This document shows, piece by piece, positions 11,931 to 23,997 of a stretch of 64,000 nucleotides of DNA. The notes under the pieces were generated by a model. The model was not told the origin of the DNA and did not search any database. It saw nothing but the letters and a program-made list of their open reading frames with translations. Location of the stretch: contig NC_026659.2 of the NCBI RefSeq assembly GCF_000004075.3, forward strand, positions 27,112,272-27,176,271, in the 5' to 3' direction. A program made the position numbers and the translations under genes. Each line of letters starts with the position of its first letter. Positions within the stretch are counted from its first letter, which is position 1. The stretch is from Cucumis sativus. Its lineage: Eukaryota > Streptophyta > Magnoliopsida > Cucurbitales > Cucurbitaceae.

Positions 11931-14900
11931 TTGAACATTCACAGGTGTGAAGGTTTCTCTCGGATTTTTTTTAAAATTGGAAGGTTAGACAAACAGTGGG
12001 TAATTGCAAAGAGCAGCGATGTACTCTAAAACAATTGTGAATATAACGAAGTATATAAGATTAGTTTGCTATATATATTGTCTTTCCTTTTATATAAATT
12101 TGTGGCTGTGTCCTTTAGGGTTGGATGAGTAGGTCGAGCTTCATAGAATAACCCTGAAGTCATGCAACACCCTGAGGAGATCCATGAGAAAAGAAAAAGA
12201 AATACAGTCATAAGTTTTGTATTTTCTAAGTGTTCATATTTAGTTTGATTCTAAGAAAAAGCAGATTTTCTAAGGACAAGAAGAACTAAAATTCAACAAA
12301 AATATTAATGAAATTTGGAGTGATCTATGAAGAAGCAAATGAGGATGACTGGGTCCATGGGTGAATGAAAATCAACAGATGCAGCAGCAACAACAACTTA
12401 AATAATTACATTAGCCAATGTGCTTTTGACTTTGACTTTTTCTAATTCCTTTAATATTCCGACAATTAATTCCAACTTTTACGTCTCTCTTTCCCCCAAC
12501 ACTTCCTTCATAATTTCTTCATCTCATCTTTATCTTTTTATTTGAAAAAAATGACATTATTAATTGTTCTTGATGCCATCCGAACCAAAAAAAAAAAAAA
12601 ATGCATTATTGTAATACTTACTATACATACTTTCAATGCTTACATTTAAAAGGGAACAAATTCAATAAGTTTAGAGTTTGTGATTGAAGAATAAACGTAC
12701 TTTTCTTGATATTATAATAATGTATCTATGAGAGTAAGTTTTAGAGCTTTAACACTTTATCTCCTCAAATAAGAACATGTCCATTGATCATTTAATTGCT
12801 AGACCTTCCTTCAGGTCTAGTTTGGTCCTAAAACGATGATGTTTTTGTTGGTTAGGATATATGCATCCATCCTTGTTGAACATTTCGTTACGCTTGGCTT
12901 CTAATAATCACATCGACATTGTCCAAGTTTCAAGTCAACCGTTGACAAAAATTATGTTATTGTATTAGTCTACTTTTATGTCGATTATTGTTTCAAATGG
13001 TCAACAAAATCACTTCTAAACATGTGGACTATATCAACCATTGAGTTTACATAATACATGGAATGGAGATCATGCAGAAGAAGGAATCTCAAATTTATAA
13101 ATATTAAATTTGAGTAGTCCTTTTTAGAGCTGGGGGTATTAGGTTTAGTAGACCTAATTAACGAAAGAAAGTGGTTCATTATTGTATGTGCCTAGCTTTA
13201 TTAGTTTAGTATGGATTGTAAGTGTTGGAGGAAAGGCCACGTCGATGGTTACAACACCACAATGATAAAGTTGAGATTTTTATTAATTAATTCCAAAAAA
13301 TGACCAGAAAGCATAAATTAGAATCCAATATGATTAAAACTATATTAATTAACATCAAATTGGATTAATTGATAAGAGCAATTATATATTTAACTGTTCC
13401 AATTTTGAAATTGGGCACTAGGGTTTTGACGTTAGACTTTTTTCGTTCACATTGTTGTTGGGTATTACGTCCAAGTTGGTATTATTAAATACCAATTTCC
13501 AGCTGAAGTCTGCTGCAAAAGCAACTGCTTAATTAAACTATTTGACCAATCATATTTCCATAATCTCTCTTTCTCCAATTATTCAATAATTACCCACTTT
13601 TCAATTTTATATACTTTTTGTAATTATTTTCATGCTTATCCTATGCTCTTACTGTTTATAATGTTTGAATTAAAGCTCCCAGCTCATTAATTCTGTTGAA
13701 TTCTTCAATCATTATCATACTTATATATACGTAGATGTTAGATGTACTGCTCTATAGTTATAGTTAGATTCCACTATGTACCAGTACCAAACTCTAAGAT
13801 ATAAATAATATGATATTTAATTTTAAAATTAGTAAAATCTCTCTATCGGTTAATGTAATGGTGCCTATTTAACTTCACACATATATATATATCATATTAG
13901 ATAACATATGGAGAGAATATAACATTTAGAAGTGTAATTGTTTCACATTGGAACAGTAAACGAAAGTGATATAGTTCAAGCACTATAAAATAAATCATAA
14001 TTTTAAATTGCTTCAATTCGACACACTTTGATTTGACATATCAACTCTGTTGTTTGAATGGTGTAATATTTGGAGAGAATGTTTATGTAATCGTGAGAGA
14101 AAGATTTTGGTATAATTGTAATAATATTTTTACAAAATAAAATTTTCTAGCATGTACTTTTTTTTTTTCAAATTTGAAATTTTTTTTTACCTTTATTTTC
14201 TTAATTTCTCTGCTTATTATTATTGGTGAGGTACTAGTGAGGGATTTTTTTCCCACAAACAGTTTTCTAATTTTCGAAAAAGAGTATTAAAATAATGCCA
14301 CAATTACATTCATATATAAATGTTCAATGGTTTGATCAACTATGGGCCTGTTCAACTTTGATATACACATCTAAAAAATGATAATAATTAATAAGATATG
14401 CAATGCCAAGTGTTCAATAATAAACTTTACATGAACGCAAGATCCCATATAATTGGACTCCAAGTGACTATAATTTAATTAATTGAGTTTTAAGCAGCTT
14501 TTTATATATATCAATAAATTTATATTTATTGTCAATTGTCAAATAAGAATCTTGATAAACAATTTCATATTGCTTTGTTTGATCTAATTTAGTTACAAAT
14601 TAGAATTGATGTTGACCACGTAACGTAATTTTCAAAGGGATTAACAAAATTTAAATATAAAACAAAGATTAAGTAGAAAATAAGCTTAATTTAGTGGGAA
14701 ATAATTTAGTAATTATTTATATATTCATACACACGTCATCGTGCAATTCTAAATTAATTTGACACCAAACTCTCTATGATATTTTGAAGTATATTTTAAA
14801 TTAATTCAATATATTTGAATGCTTTATATCTCAAATATAATTAATACATTTAACATTCCTTTTAACAATATAAACGAACTTTCCTTCTAAAAATTGAACT

Positions 14901-17900
14901 ATCACATTTTAGTACCAACAAATTAGGAGAACTAAGTTCTTTAAAGTGTTAGCAAATAATTGTAGACACCCTACAAAAGAGAGAGAGAGAGAGAGAGGAG
15001 GAATAAAAAATGCACTCAAGTGTTTTTTCGTATTAATTTTAATATACGGGTCAAATATGGACATTGTTGATAGAGGGAAGAAACTACTAAAAGCAAAACT
15101 AGTAAACCAAATTGGTTGGTATATATTTAAAATTTTGTATGAAACTGAGTTATCAAATCCAACTTGTTGCAAAAGGGATGAATTGAAGGTGAATTATTCA
15201 TGGAACCATTTTCAAGTTGTGCTTGTAATGACAAGAGAGATATTTAGGGCATTGAATTGAGGGGTTGTGAGCATAGTGGCATAACTCATTGCCCACAATA
15301 AGTCCATACAGCTCAAAAATTGGAAACCCACAGAATAGCAAAAAGAAAATGACTTCTATTAAATACTAACACAATTTGAGAAATAACTCATATATTATTA
15401 GGTTTTTTCTATGAAATAACGACTAGGAAATCATTTATTAATTAAACAATGAGATTCTTAACACGTTCCAAGATAGGATTAATAAAGGAACTCTTCCAAA
15501 CTTAAAATGAAATACCATATAAAAACAAACAAGAAGTCATGGAGTAGTTATATATATATATATAGATTATGAATGAGGGTTTGTGATATATGTTATCCAA
15601 AATTTGAAAACCAGAGCATATAAATATATACACACACAGATTCATTTATATCCAGTCCAGTTTTCTAAGAATACTATAAAACAACCACTCCCTTCCAAGT
15701 TGTTTAATTTCATTTGACCTTTTTCTCCCATCCAAAACTTCAAAATTAAAACATAAACTTGAAGTTTCCATGTCGGCAAATATGACGTATTCGTCTTTTT
15801 ATAGCCCCCACTTGCTTTCTCTTTTTAATTTTCTTTAAATATTATTATCTTTTTCGTATTTAAATAAAAGACTCCAGAAATGGACCCCCATTTCACCTTA
15901 CTTATTGTTTCGTCTACTCATATATCATATTAATAATTCTCTTTTTTTTTCTTCTTCTTCTTCTTCTTCTTCTTTTTTTGCATGTGATTTAACGTGCGTT
16001 CACATCTATTTTGAAATAAATAATAACCGTTGGTTATGCATAAGCTAATCAAATCTCGTCACTCATCACACCAAATTGATATTACCCACTATTTAATCTA
16101 TGTATTTCGGCCACTTTTAGGCTTTATTTCCACAATCGGATCTATAATATGAAAACAATAAACACTGTGAATGGATGATCATAACTAATTATCAAAACAT
16201 AAATAAAATCGTTAATGTTATATAATATGCTTTATTATTATTTAAACACCAAACGAAAATCAAGAAAGTATTTGAATCAAATGTGGGTTCTATGACTTTT
16301 TCTCTTTAATATTATTCAAGAAAATGCCATTTTTTAAAACATATTCAACAATTCATTTATTTTATTTATTTATTTTACATCAAATCACTAATTTTTATTC
16401 ATGTTTCAAAAAAAAAAAAAATATGAAACGTGAATATTTGTGGTTGTAAACATCAAGCATAGAATATGGAGTGTTTCCCTTTTTTTCTTTCCCTTCATTC
16501 TTCTTAAAATCTAGCCTAATTTTTAAACTAAATGGAACTTTTAAGGCTTGATTTTTTAATAATATATTTAGGGTTTAAAATTCAAACATGTGTGTTAAGA
16601 AATGTACATAAACACTTACCAACAAATAAGGAAGAAACAAATTTTTTTTTAAAAAAAAACATAAAGTATAGCACAAAACATGCTTGAAGTATAAAATAAA
16701 TATTAAATTGGACCTAATTAGTCCTTACACGTAACTTACATTATTATAGTTTATATAATTGAACTTGTTTATTTATTTATTTTTTTGTAGAGAAGAAAAC
16801 AATTAAGAATGGTTATGGAAAGATTCTAAACCACTAATTTAATCACGATCTCACTATTTACATTTTTAGATAATATACGAAACAATTATTTGGAGTGCTT
16901 GCATTTCTACATTATTGTTGTGGTTTATATTAACAAAGTACATTACCAAACAAATCACATGCATGCATTCAATCTCTATCCGACCCCATTCTTTGACTAG
17001 ATCAAAATCAAATATTCATTCATAAATATAAATTATTATTTGATAGAAACAACAACAATATTTCAAGGAGAAATAAGTCATTTATCCTCGCATGGAATGG
17101 GTCACAAACTATAACATATCTCAAACATTTATTCAATCCATTCCAAACTACACGGTTTTAAATGAAAGTAATGTTATTTTAAAGTTTCTTTATTATTTGA
17201 AAGAAAAAAATATGTGAAATTTCTTAGTACAATTCCATGGAAAGCAACCTTTCAAATCTCTAACATCTCACTTGGAGATATATGTATAGAGTTAATTAAG
17301 TGATGCTCAAGTTCACCAAACAAATTAAAAATAAAAGTTTTTGTCACGAGTTAGAAACTAAATTCTAAATCATCTATACCTAGAACCTATTTGGGACCCG
17401 GTAATAAAATGGGTTTATAGTATAATGTAATTCAAAACTCATATTTGAATTAAGTACTTAAGCCCAATTTATGATGTCAATCTCATTTTGTTCTCATAGT
17501 TTTCATTCGAATCCTTCTTTCTACCGTTTTCACACTTCAAAATCTCGATCACACTACAACCCCTAAAGCAATAAATAATATATTCCTTTTATGTATAATT
17601 GAGAATTATAAACAAAATTTTGTAATTATGATAAGAATATTTTAAATAATTTATAAATATAGCATCGATATGATATTTTACTAATAGATTTTGCTATATC
17701 TGTAAATTTTTTAAAATGATTGTTATTATATTTGTGTGATTGTTACCACCAAACTTTTAGGGTAAAAATATAAGTGATTGAGATAATTTATATGAATGGA
17801 GAAAATGTGGGAGTGAAAGTTTTGAGGCATAATTTAGTGAATTATTGACAAATTGTAAATTTAAAAGGGCAATAAATTGATTCCTCATGTAGAGAGTATT

Positions 17901-17940
17901 TCATGATTTTAGGTGTTGAAATTATAAGGATAAGAAAAGG

Positions 17941-17978
17941 AAGAAAAAGAAGAAAAAGAAGAAAAAGAAGAAAAAGAA
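17941..17978. repeat. Short purine minisatellite, AAGAAAAAG units
   Basis: About four head-to-tail copies of a nine-base purine unit. It makes the lysine/arginine-rich frame seen on the plus strand here, which is not a gene. Confidence 0.8.
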
Positions 17979-20900
17979 ATATTATTTTGTATCTTATCTC
18001 CTCTCCAATCTCCACCAATGGGAAGAGGAATGGTCTATGTGGTGTACAGTGTCCATATTGTAGGTCCCACTTCAATAGCCAATCATAATTAAGGTTTTTC
18101 TTTTCTTGTAGTCAACAAAAGCAGCTTCTCACACCCTCATCTCTTTGAATCACACCTCATCATTGCCTCCCTTTACATTTTCACTCAACACACACACACA
18201 CACTTTTTATTTTCTCCTATAAATAATTTCTTTACATAATTCAAACTTTTCAATTCTAATTCTTTTTAAATAACGATATCATATATGTTGGTTGAGAAAA
18301 ACTTGAGATAAAGGTACAATTTGGTATGATTCACAATATACAAAATCAATAGTGTTTAGAGGAATTATTAATGTTGTTATTATTAGGAAAAGTAGTTTTT
18401 CTTTTCTTTTTTCATATATAATAAATGAATAAATTATTAAATTATGAAGTGGCAGATGAAATAATGTGTAGATTATATTATATTCTCTGAAAGGACAACA
18501 AGTTGGGCGAAATTGGGTGCAACATTTAATTAAAAATTTTATCCTAAGATATTTTATTCCCAATGTTTTTAATAATAAATTATTTATTAATATTATTATT
18601 GGATCATGGGAAGAAGATAGAAGTGACCACCAATACCATAATACAGGCATTTAATTATTATTTTTAATTTGTTGTTACTCAGTTTAAAATGGGTGATGTG
18701 GATGTTTTCGTGAAAGTGATTGGACCATTTAATATAGCCACTCACCTAATTCAACAAATTTCATATTTATTAGAATTATAGAACCCAAATTCAATTTTCA
18801 AAATTAATCTTAAGTCTTCCCTTGTGTTTTCCTCCCAACTTTCAACCTCATGATATTTTCTATTTTTCATTTTTATTTTATTGAGAATATAATAGTTAGT
18901 TTTCTTTTTTAATAAAATTCATTAGTTTTAAATGATGCAATCAATTATTTAACTAAATGTCACTAGTTAGTCACGAATCGAATTTAGTATTATTCAATAT
19001 ACATTTTATATTATTTAGTTATGTGATCTTGAAATAAAAAAAGTAAATGAATATTTAAAAGATAAATGTAAATTAGTTAATAACTAACTACAGTTTTTTT
19101 TTACTAAATATTTAAGAAGCGTAAGTATCTTAATTAAATCTATTGAGTGTCTATACAATTAACTTATTTAAGTGTGCTAAATTATTCTCTTTCTTCTTTT
19201 ATTTTATTTTGTGTTGTTTTGAAATAATTATCATTTAATTAAAAAAGTTTACCATTTTTAAACCGACAATATATTCAACATTATGTATTTGGTGTCTGTA
19301 ATTACATTTATTATACATTGAACATAAAGCTCTTAGGGCAACGTGAGATTTCCAAAGTTTGTATAAGCAACCAATGTCTATTTGTGTTTTCTTTCTTGTT
19401 TTTCTCCCAAATATAGTGTGTGCATCATTAGTCCATATTTTACTTACATAATGCAATTCAACACTCAAATATGGAAATGATATATTTTAAGAGTTGCAAT
19501 TGGATTGTATTAAATAGAAAAAGAAAAATTGGATGGAAACTCAATTTGATATATCAAATTCATACTATAATTTATAAATAAAGTCATGATAACACGATAA
19601 TATTTAGATCTATTGTACTCCATCGACATGAAAGTGATTTCAATTTCTCTTTACATTTTCACTTGAAGAAATGTTGAACCCTCAATATTTCTATAGTTTT
19701 GAAAGTAATTGACGTACTAATAAGAAAATTGACTTCAATTTCTCTTGACCCCATATGATTTTTATAATAAAAAATCAAACAATTCAGGATTAAATCAGAT
19801 TTTTTTTCTCTCTTTTTCGAGTAATTGACCTAAGGTCAAAATTCATCCAAAATAATAAGATCATTTGCTGAATTGTACGCGTAGAAGGATAAGTGTTTGG
19901 TAAAATCTGTGGCATCAAAAGCTATTGGTTAAAAACAAGTTGGCCTCTCAAAAAACCAAATGTATTAAAAGCTCTCCAATAAAGTGTACTACTTAGGAAA
20001 TCCCACTCAAAAGTTTGGCAATTGTGTTTAAATATATATATATAAATAAAAGGTCTTCAATTCCTTTTTTCCTTTACATGTAGGTTATTTGTTTGTACTT
20101 TTTACTATAATAATTATTAATTTCTAACAAAAATTTCAAAATTTTCGGCATAAAACATCACCACTACACGCTTCTACTTCATAATTGGTTTGAACTACGT
20201 TCTATATTGATCCAATTTGATTGAATTTTTCCATTCCAAAACTTTATTGAAAAAGTCCCTAATAGTAGTTAAGGATTAACACACAAATATATATATATAT
20301 ATTTATCTTAAGAATATAATTAGTAATGATTGATATACATCATAATACTCTAGAAATTGGTTGATTTTATAGATAGAGTCAACTTTTGAGTGCAAATATA
20401 CTACTGATTTTTACATATATTTGATCGGAGTGGGAAAATCATGTACAGAATTACAACCATTCAATTAATTAAAAGTACTGTCCATACTTTAATGAAAAGA
20501 CGATCAACTTTTTCTCTTCCTTCCCTAATCTCTTGTTTATTTGTTTATTTATTTTGTCCACTTTCATATTAATTAATGATGAATGAATTAAAAAAAAATA
20601 CACAAAATGCGCAAATGAAGACAATAATTATTCATGAAATGAAAAAAAGTAGGAAGTAAAGTTACACCGAATCTTGTTGATTTAGATTTAAGTGATGCAG
20701 AAGTGTTAATCCTTATTGGCTAATAACAACGATTAGTTAATTAATTAATTGATAAAAGGCATAAGAGTGTGGACATAGCTTTGATTGGAGGGGTTTTGAT
20801 GGGAAAATGTGGGATTATATTATATAAAAGAAAGTGACGTCAAAAAAATAAAAGAAAAAGACAGGATTTTGTAATTAAATAATCCTAAGTTTATCTTGAA

Positions 20901-21484
20901 ACTCAAAAAGAGTAAAGAAGAAAGTATTGATCACAAAAGCCCAAAGATTTTGTGCAGAGTTCAGATTGATGTTCATCATTACTTATTTGATTTCATTTCA
21001 AATTTCTCATTTATTGTATTTATTGTTAGGTACATCTCCAAGTAATCAATTACACTTTTTTCTCTCTTTTTTTTTTTTTTTAAAAATACAAACAAGCCAT
21101 CACACGTTTTATTCTTTTATTTAAAATATATTTATGTACGTCCTTAATTAAATTAGGTTCAATTTGAGATATTTTATTAATATAATAAACAATATTTTTA
21201 ATTTGACTTTAACTGAATTTACAAAATCTATATTATTAGTTGTCATACCTCACTTTAAAACTACCTTTCCACAAAGTTTCGTATCTAATTACAACATATT
21301 TAATTACACATACTACGCATATTTATGATATTTTGAAAAATAACAAATGAGTAAAGAGATGATAATGTTTGAACAGTTTGGGAAATAATGTTTGATATGA
21401 TGAAAATAGAAACAATAATATTGAAAACAAAATATCAAATCAGCACCTAAAAAAAATAAGTGTAAAATGAAAGCTTAAATTTAG

Positions 21485-21490
<6 letters not shown>

Positions 21491-21515
<25 letters not shown>
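21491..21515. repeat. GA dinucleotide repeat upstream of RAV
   Basis: About 12 GA units. GA repeats near plant promoters can bind BASIC PENTACYSTEINE factors; here this is only a possibility, 1.45 kb before the RAV start codon. Confidence 0.85.
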
Positions 21516-21691
21516 GCACCGTCACTCAGAAGGGCGCCGGGATTTAATAATGAATATATATATGAAATAAAAAGACGAAGAAAAGAAATTAAAAGGGGGA
21601 AAATGAAGTGGGTCCCAGGGTAAAAGGGAGGACAAGTCCGTACATGCATCGCCAAATATAAAATATTATATATTATAAGAAAAGAAAAGTC

Positions 21692-21708
21692 GGGGGGGGG
21701 GGGGGGGG
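21692..21708. repeat. Homopolymer run of 17 G
   Basis: An unbroken 17-G tract, exceptional in such AT-rich DNA and able in principle to form a G-quadruplex. Sequencing error in the exact length is possible. Confidence 0.8.
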
Positions 21709-22103
21709 TGTGTGGGAGTGAGTGGGACCAAGGAAAGTATTGGACCAAGAGAGTTGAGAGCCGTGGATTGAGAAGAGGAAGGGACGGTGGAGATGGGGGA
21801 GAGGAGTGGAATTATTGGACGCGATACGAATAGGGAAAAACAAGATAAGTTTAGTTGAGTTGAGGGAAAGACATGTCAGCGTTGGTTCGGAAATAATAGA
21901 ATCGTCATGTTTTTATTATTTATTAAAAACAAAATAAAAAGGGGGAGGAATCTGGTGAGGGAGTGTACAATAGATACTAAAATGAACCTAGGTAATAAAG
22001 ACAAACGAATGAGAAGAAGCCACGGTGGAATTAAGGGTTTAGTTTGGAGTTTAGTGGGATTTTGCATTTGCAAAGAGGAAAGAGTGGGAAAGACCCTCTA
22101 TGC

Positions 22104-22125
22104 CTCTCTCTCTCTCTCTCTCTCT
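22104..22125. repeat. CT dinucleotide repeat upstream of RAV
   Basis: Eleven CT units, about 840 bp before the RAV start codon, the complement of the GA tract 600 bp further upstream. The two could pair or bind the same factor; that is inference. Confidence 0.85.
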
Positions 22126-22338
22126 ATCTAATCCAATCCAAATCCAATCCCTGTGAAACTCAAGCCCCACCTCCCTCCCACCCCTCTCCCATCCTAGTGG
22201 GAACTCGTTTTTTTCTTAATTAATTAAAAATAGTACCTTCTGGTACCGACACTTGGACTCTTCCCATTTTCTTATTTTTCCTTTTTACAAATTTATACCA
22301 TAACAGGAAATTTTCATTTCTCATTCCAAATTCCTTCT

Positions 22339-22349
22339 GGGGGGGGGGG
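22339..22349. repeat. Homopolymer run of 11 G
   Basis: Second G tract in the RAV upstream region. Confidence 0.8.
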
Positions 22350-22861
22350 TGATTTTGTTATTGTTTTTTTTAAAAAAGGTAATAAATAGAAAAAAGAAAA
22401 GGGTTAAAAAGAGGTAAAGATTCTGATTGGTACTAACAAAACAAACAGCAAATAATAGAAGCAGATATTGATGAAAGATGATGATCAACAAGAATCAGGC
22501 ATCAGCAGCAGCAGTATCAGATAAGATACATTCCACATGGAGAAATTTCTCTCTCTCTCTTTTTTTTTTTGAAGTAATTAATTATTAAAAGAGAAAAAGA
22601 GAAGCAGCAAAATTCAGGGGGGATGAACTTAAAGAAAACACGGTCCAGGGTCATGTGAACCCCATCAACTTGTTTTTAATGGACCCCACCTCTCTCTCAT
22701 CCTCCTAGAGTTGACCCTTTTTTTTTCTTTCCATTTTTCTTTTATAATTCCATCATCTTCTAAATATGCGTTTCTAATTGGGTCTTTTTTTATATAAATA
22801 TTTTTTTTTAAAAAAAAACGTAGACTTCCGAAAAAAATTAAATTATAAAGTCCACCCTCCC

Positions 22862-22868
22862 TATATAA
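22862..22868 (+). promoter_or_regulatory. TATA box of the RAV gene
   Basis: TATATAA about 100 nt before the ATG at 22963. A start about 30 nt downstream gives a short pyrimidine-rich leader of about 65-70 nt. Confidence 0.65.
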
Positions 22869-22962
22869 ATCGACGCCTTTCCAGTTCATTCCCATAATCT
22901 CACCCTTTTCCCTTTCATTTTGTTTTCCTTTTTGCGTTATCTCTCTTTAAATTTCCAAAGAT

Positions 22963-23997
22963 ATGGACGGAATTTGCATCGACGAAACAACTTCCACCGA
23001 ATCTAAATCTCCACCGCCGGACACCAGTCTCTGCCGCGTCGGAAGTGGCGTCACCAGTGTCGTTCTGGATTCCGACTCCAGCGGCGGTGGAGTTGAAGCG
23101 GAGTCACGCAAATTACCATCTTCCCGTTACAAAGGAGTGGTACCACAGCCCAACGGCCGATGGGGGGCTCAGATTTACGAGAAGCATCAAAGAGTATGGC
23201 TGGGTACTTTCAACGAAGAGGATGAAGCAGCACGTGCTTACGACGTCGCTGCTCAACGTTTCCGTGGCCGTGACGCTGTTACTAATTTCAAGCCGTTAAC
23301 ACACGGCGGTGGTGAAGAAGACGACATCGTTTCCGCTTTCCTCAACTCCCATTCCAAGGCGGAGATCGTCGACATGTTACGTAAGCATACTTATTTAGAT
23401 GAACTCCACCAAAGCAAACGAAACGCTGGGTTATCCGGTTCCGATCGTAAACAAAACCGTTTCCTATCCGGTTCCGATGATGATCCGGAAACCGCTCGGG
23501 AACTTTTATTTGAAAAAGCCGTAACTCCAAGCGATGTGGGGAAGTTAAACCGTTTGGTCATTCCAAAACAACACGCGGAAAAGAATTTCCCTTTACAAAC
23601 CGGTTCGACCGCTTCCTCCAAAGGTCTATTGTTGAACTTTGAAGATGGAGGAGGGAAAGTATGGCGGTTCAGGTACTCATATTGGAATAGTAGCCAAAGC
23701 TATGTGTTGACGAAAGGATGGAGCCGGTTCGTGAAAGAAAAGAATTTGAAAGCCGGTGACATTGTTAGCTTCTTGAAATCAACCGGACAAGACAAACAGC
23801 TTTACATTGAATGGAAGGCACGAAAACCTTCTACCACAACCGGGTCCGCTATCAACCCGGTTCAGACGTTCAGACTGTTTGGAGTTGACATTATCAAAGT
23901 TTCGCCCAATAGTGGGTGTAGTGAGAAGAGAAGGAGAGAATTGGAATTTCTCACTTTACAATGTACCAAAAAACAAAGGGTTGTGGGAGCATTGTAA
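22963..23997 (+). CDS. RAV1: RAV/TEMPRANILLO-type AP2-B3 transcription factor, 344 aa
   Basis: Intronless gene for a nuclear DNA-binding protein with two domains. The AP2/ERF domain spans residues 54-109 ([20 protein letters not shown] start, with WLGTF and AARAYD landmarks). The B3 domain spans about 181-287 ([20 protein letters not shown] at its start, then [20 protein letters not shown] and AGDIVSF). RAV proteins bind bipartite CAACA/CACCTG sites. A B3 repression motif, RLFGV, is at 304-308, so the protein is most likely a repressor, as for TEM1/TEM2 and RAV1/RAV2 in flowering and growth control. Length and absence of introns match the family. The 5' flank has GA, CT and G tracts; a C7-T-C8-T run begins 12 nt after the stop. 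Exact orthology (TEM or RAV1) is not resolved. Confidence 0.97.
   Translation: MDGICIDETTSTESKSPPPDTSLCRVGSGVTSVVLDSDSSGGGVEAESRKLPSSRYKGVVPQPNGRWGAQIYEKHQRVWLGTFNEEDEAARAYDVAAQRFRGRDAVTNFKPLTHGGGEEDDIVSAFLNSHSKAEIVDMLRKHTYLDELHQSKRNAGLSGSDRKQNRFLSGSDDDPETARELLFEKAVTPSDVGKLNRLVIPKQHAEKNFPLQTGSTASSKGLLLNFEDGGGKVWRFRYSYWNSSQSYVLTKGWSRFVKEKNLKAGDIVSFLKSTGQDKQLYIEWKARKPSTTTGSAINPVQTFRLFGVDIIKVSPNSGCSEKRRRELEFLTLQCTKKQRVVGAL

Larger units (their letters stand above)
10720..22860. other. 12-kb AT-rich intergenic desert
   Basis: No supported gene. Candidate frames at 11093-11347, 12026-12211, 12985-13179, 14909-15260, 18279-18650, 19235-19468, 20927-21124 and 21440-22131 are short, low-complexity or overlap on opposite strands. 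The stretch contains poly-T runs, TA, GA and CT microsatellites, a 9-base minisatellite at 17941-17978, a promoter-like TGGGCY plus TATA cluster at 11806-11930, and a TATA-like box (CCTATAAAT, near 18218) with no gene behind it. The last 1.4 kb is purine/pyrimidine-biased and probably belongs to the RAV upstream region. Confidence 0.65.

Noticed and set aside
12119..12185. Possible box C/D-like motifs (GGATGAG, CTGA) after the 11.8-kb promoter-like cluster
   Set aside because: C box does not fit RTGATGA and no terminal stem could be drawn.
14909..15260. Opposed 87- and 104-codon frames
   Set aside because: Overlap on both strands, contain a GA repeat (Arg-Glu run) and match no known family.
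18279..18650. 123-codon minus-strand frame
   Set aside because: AT-driven Ile/Leu-rich sequence without recognisable motif.
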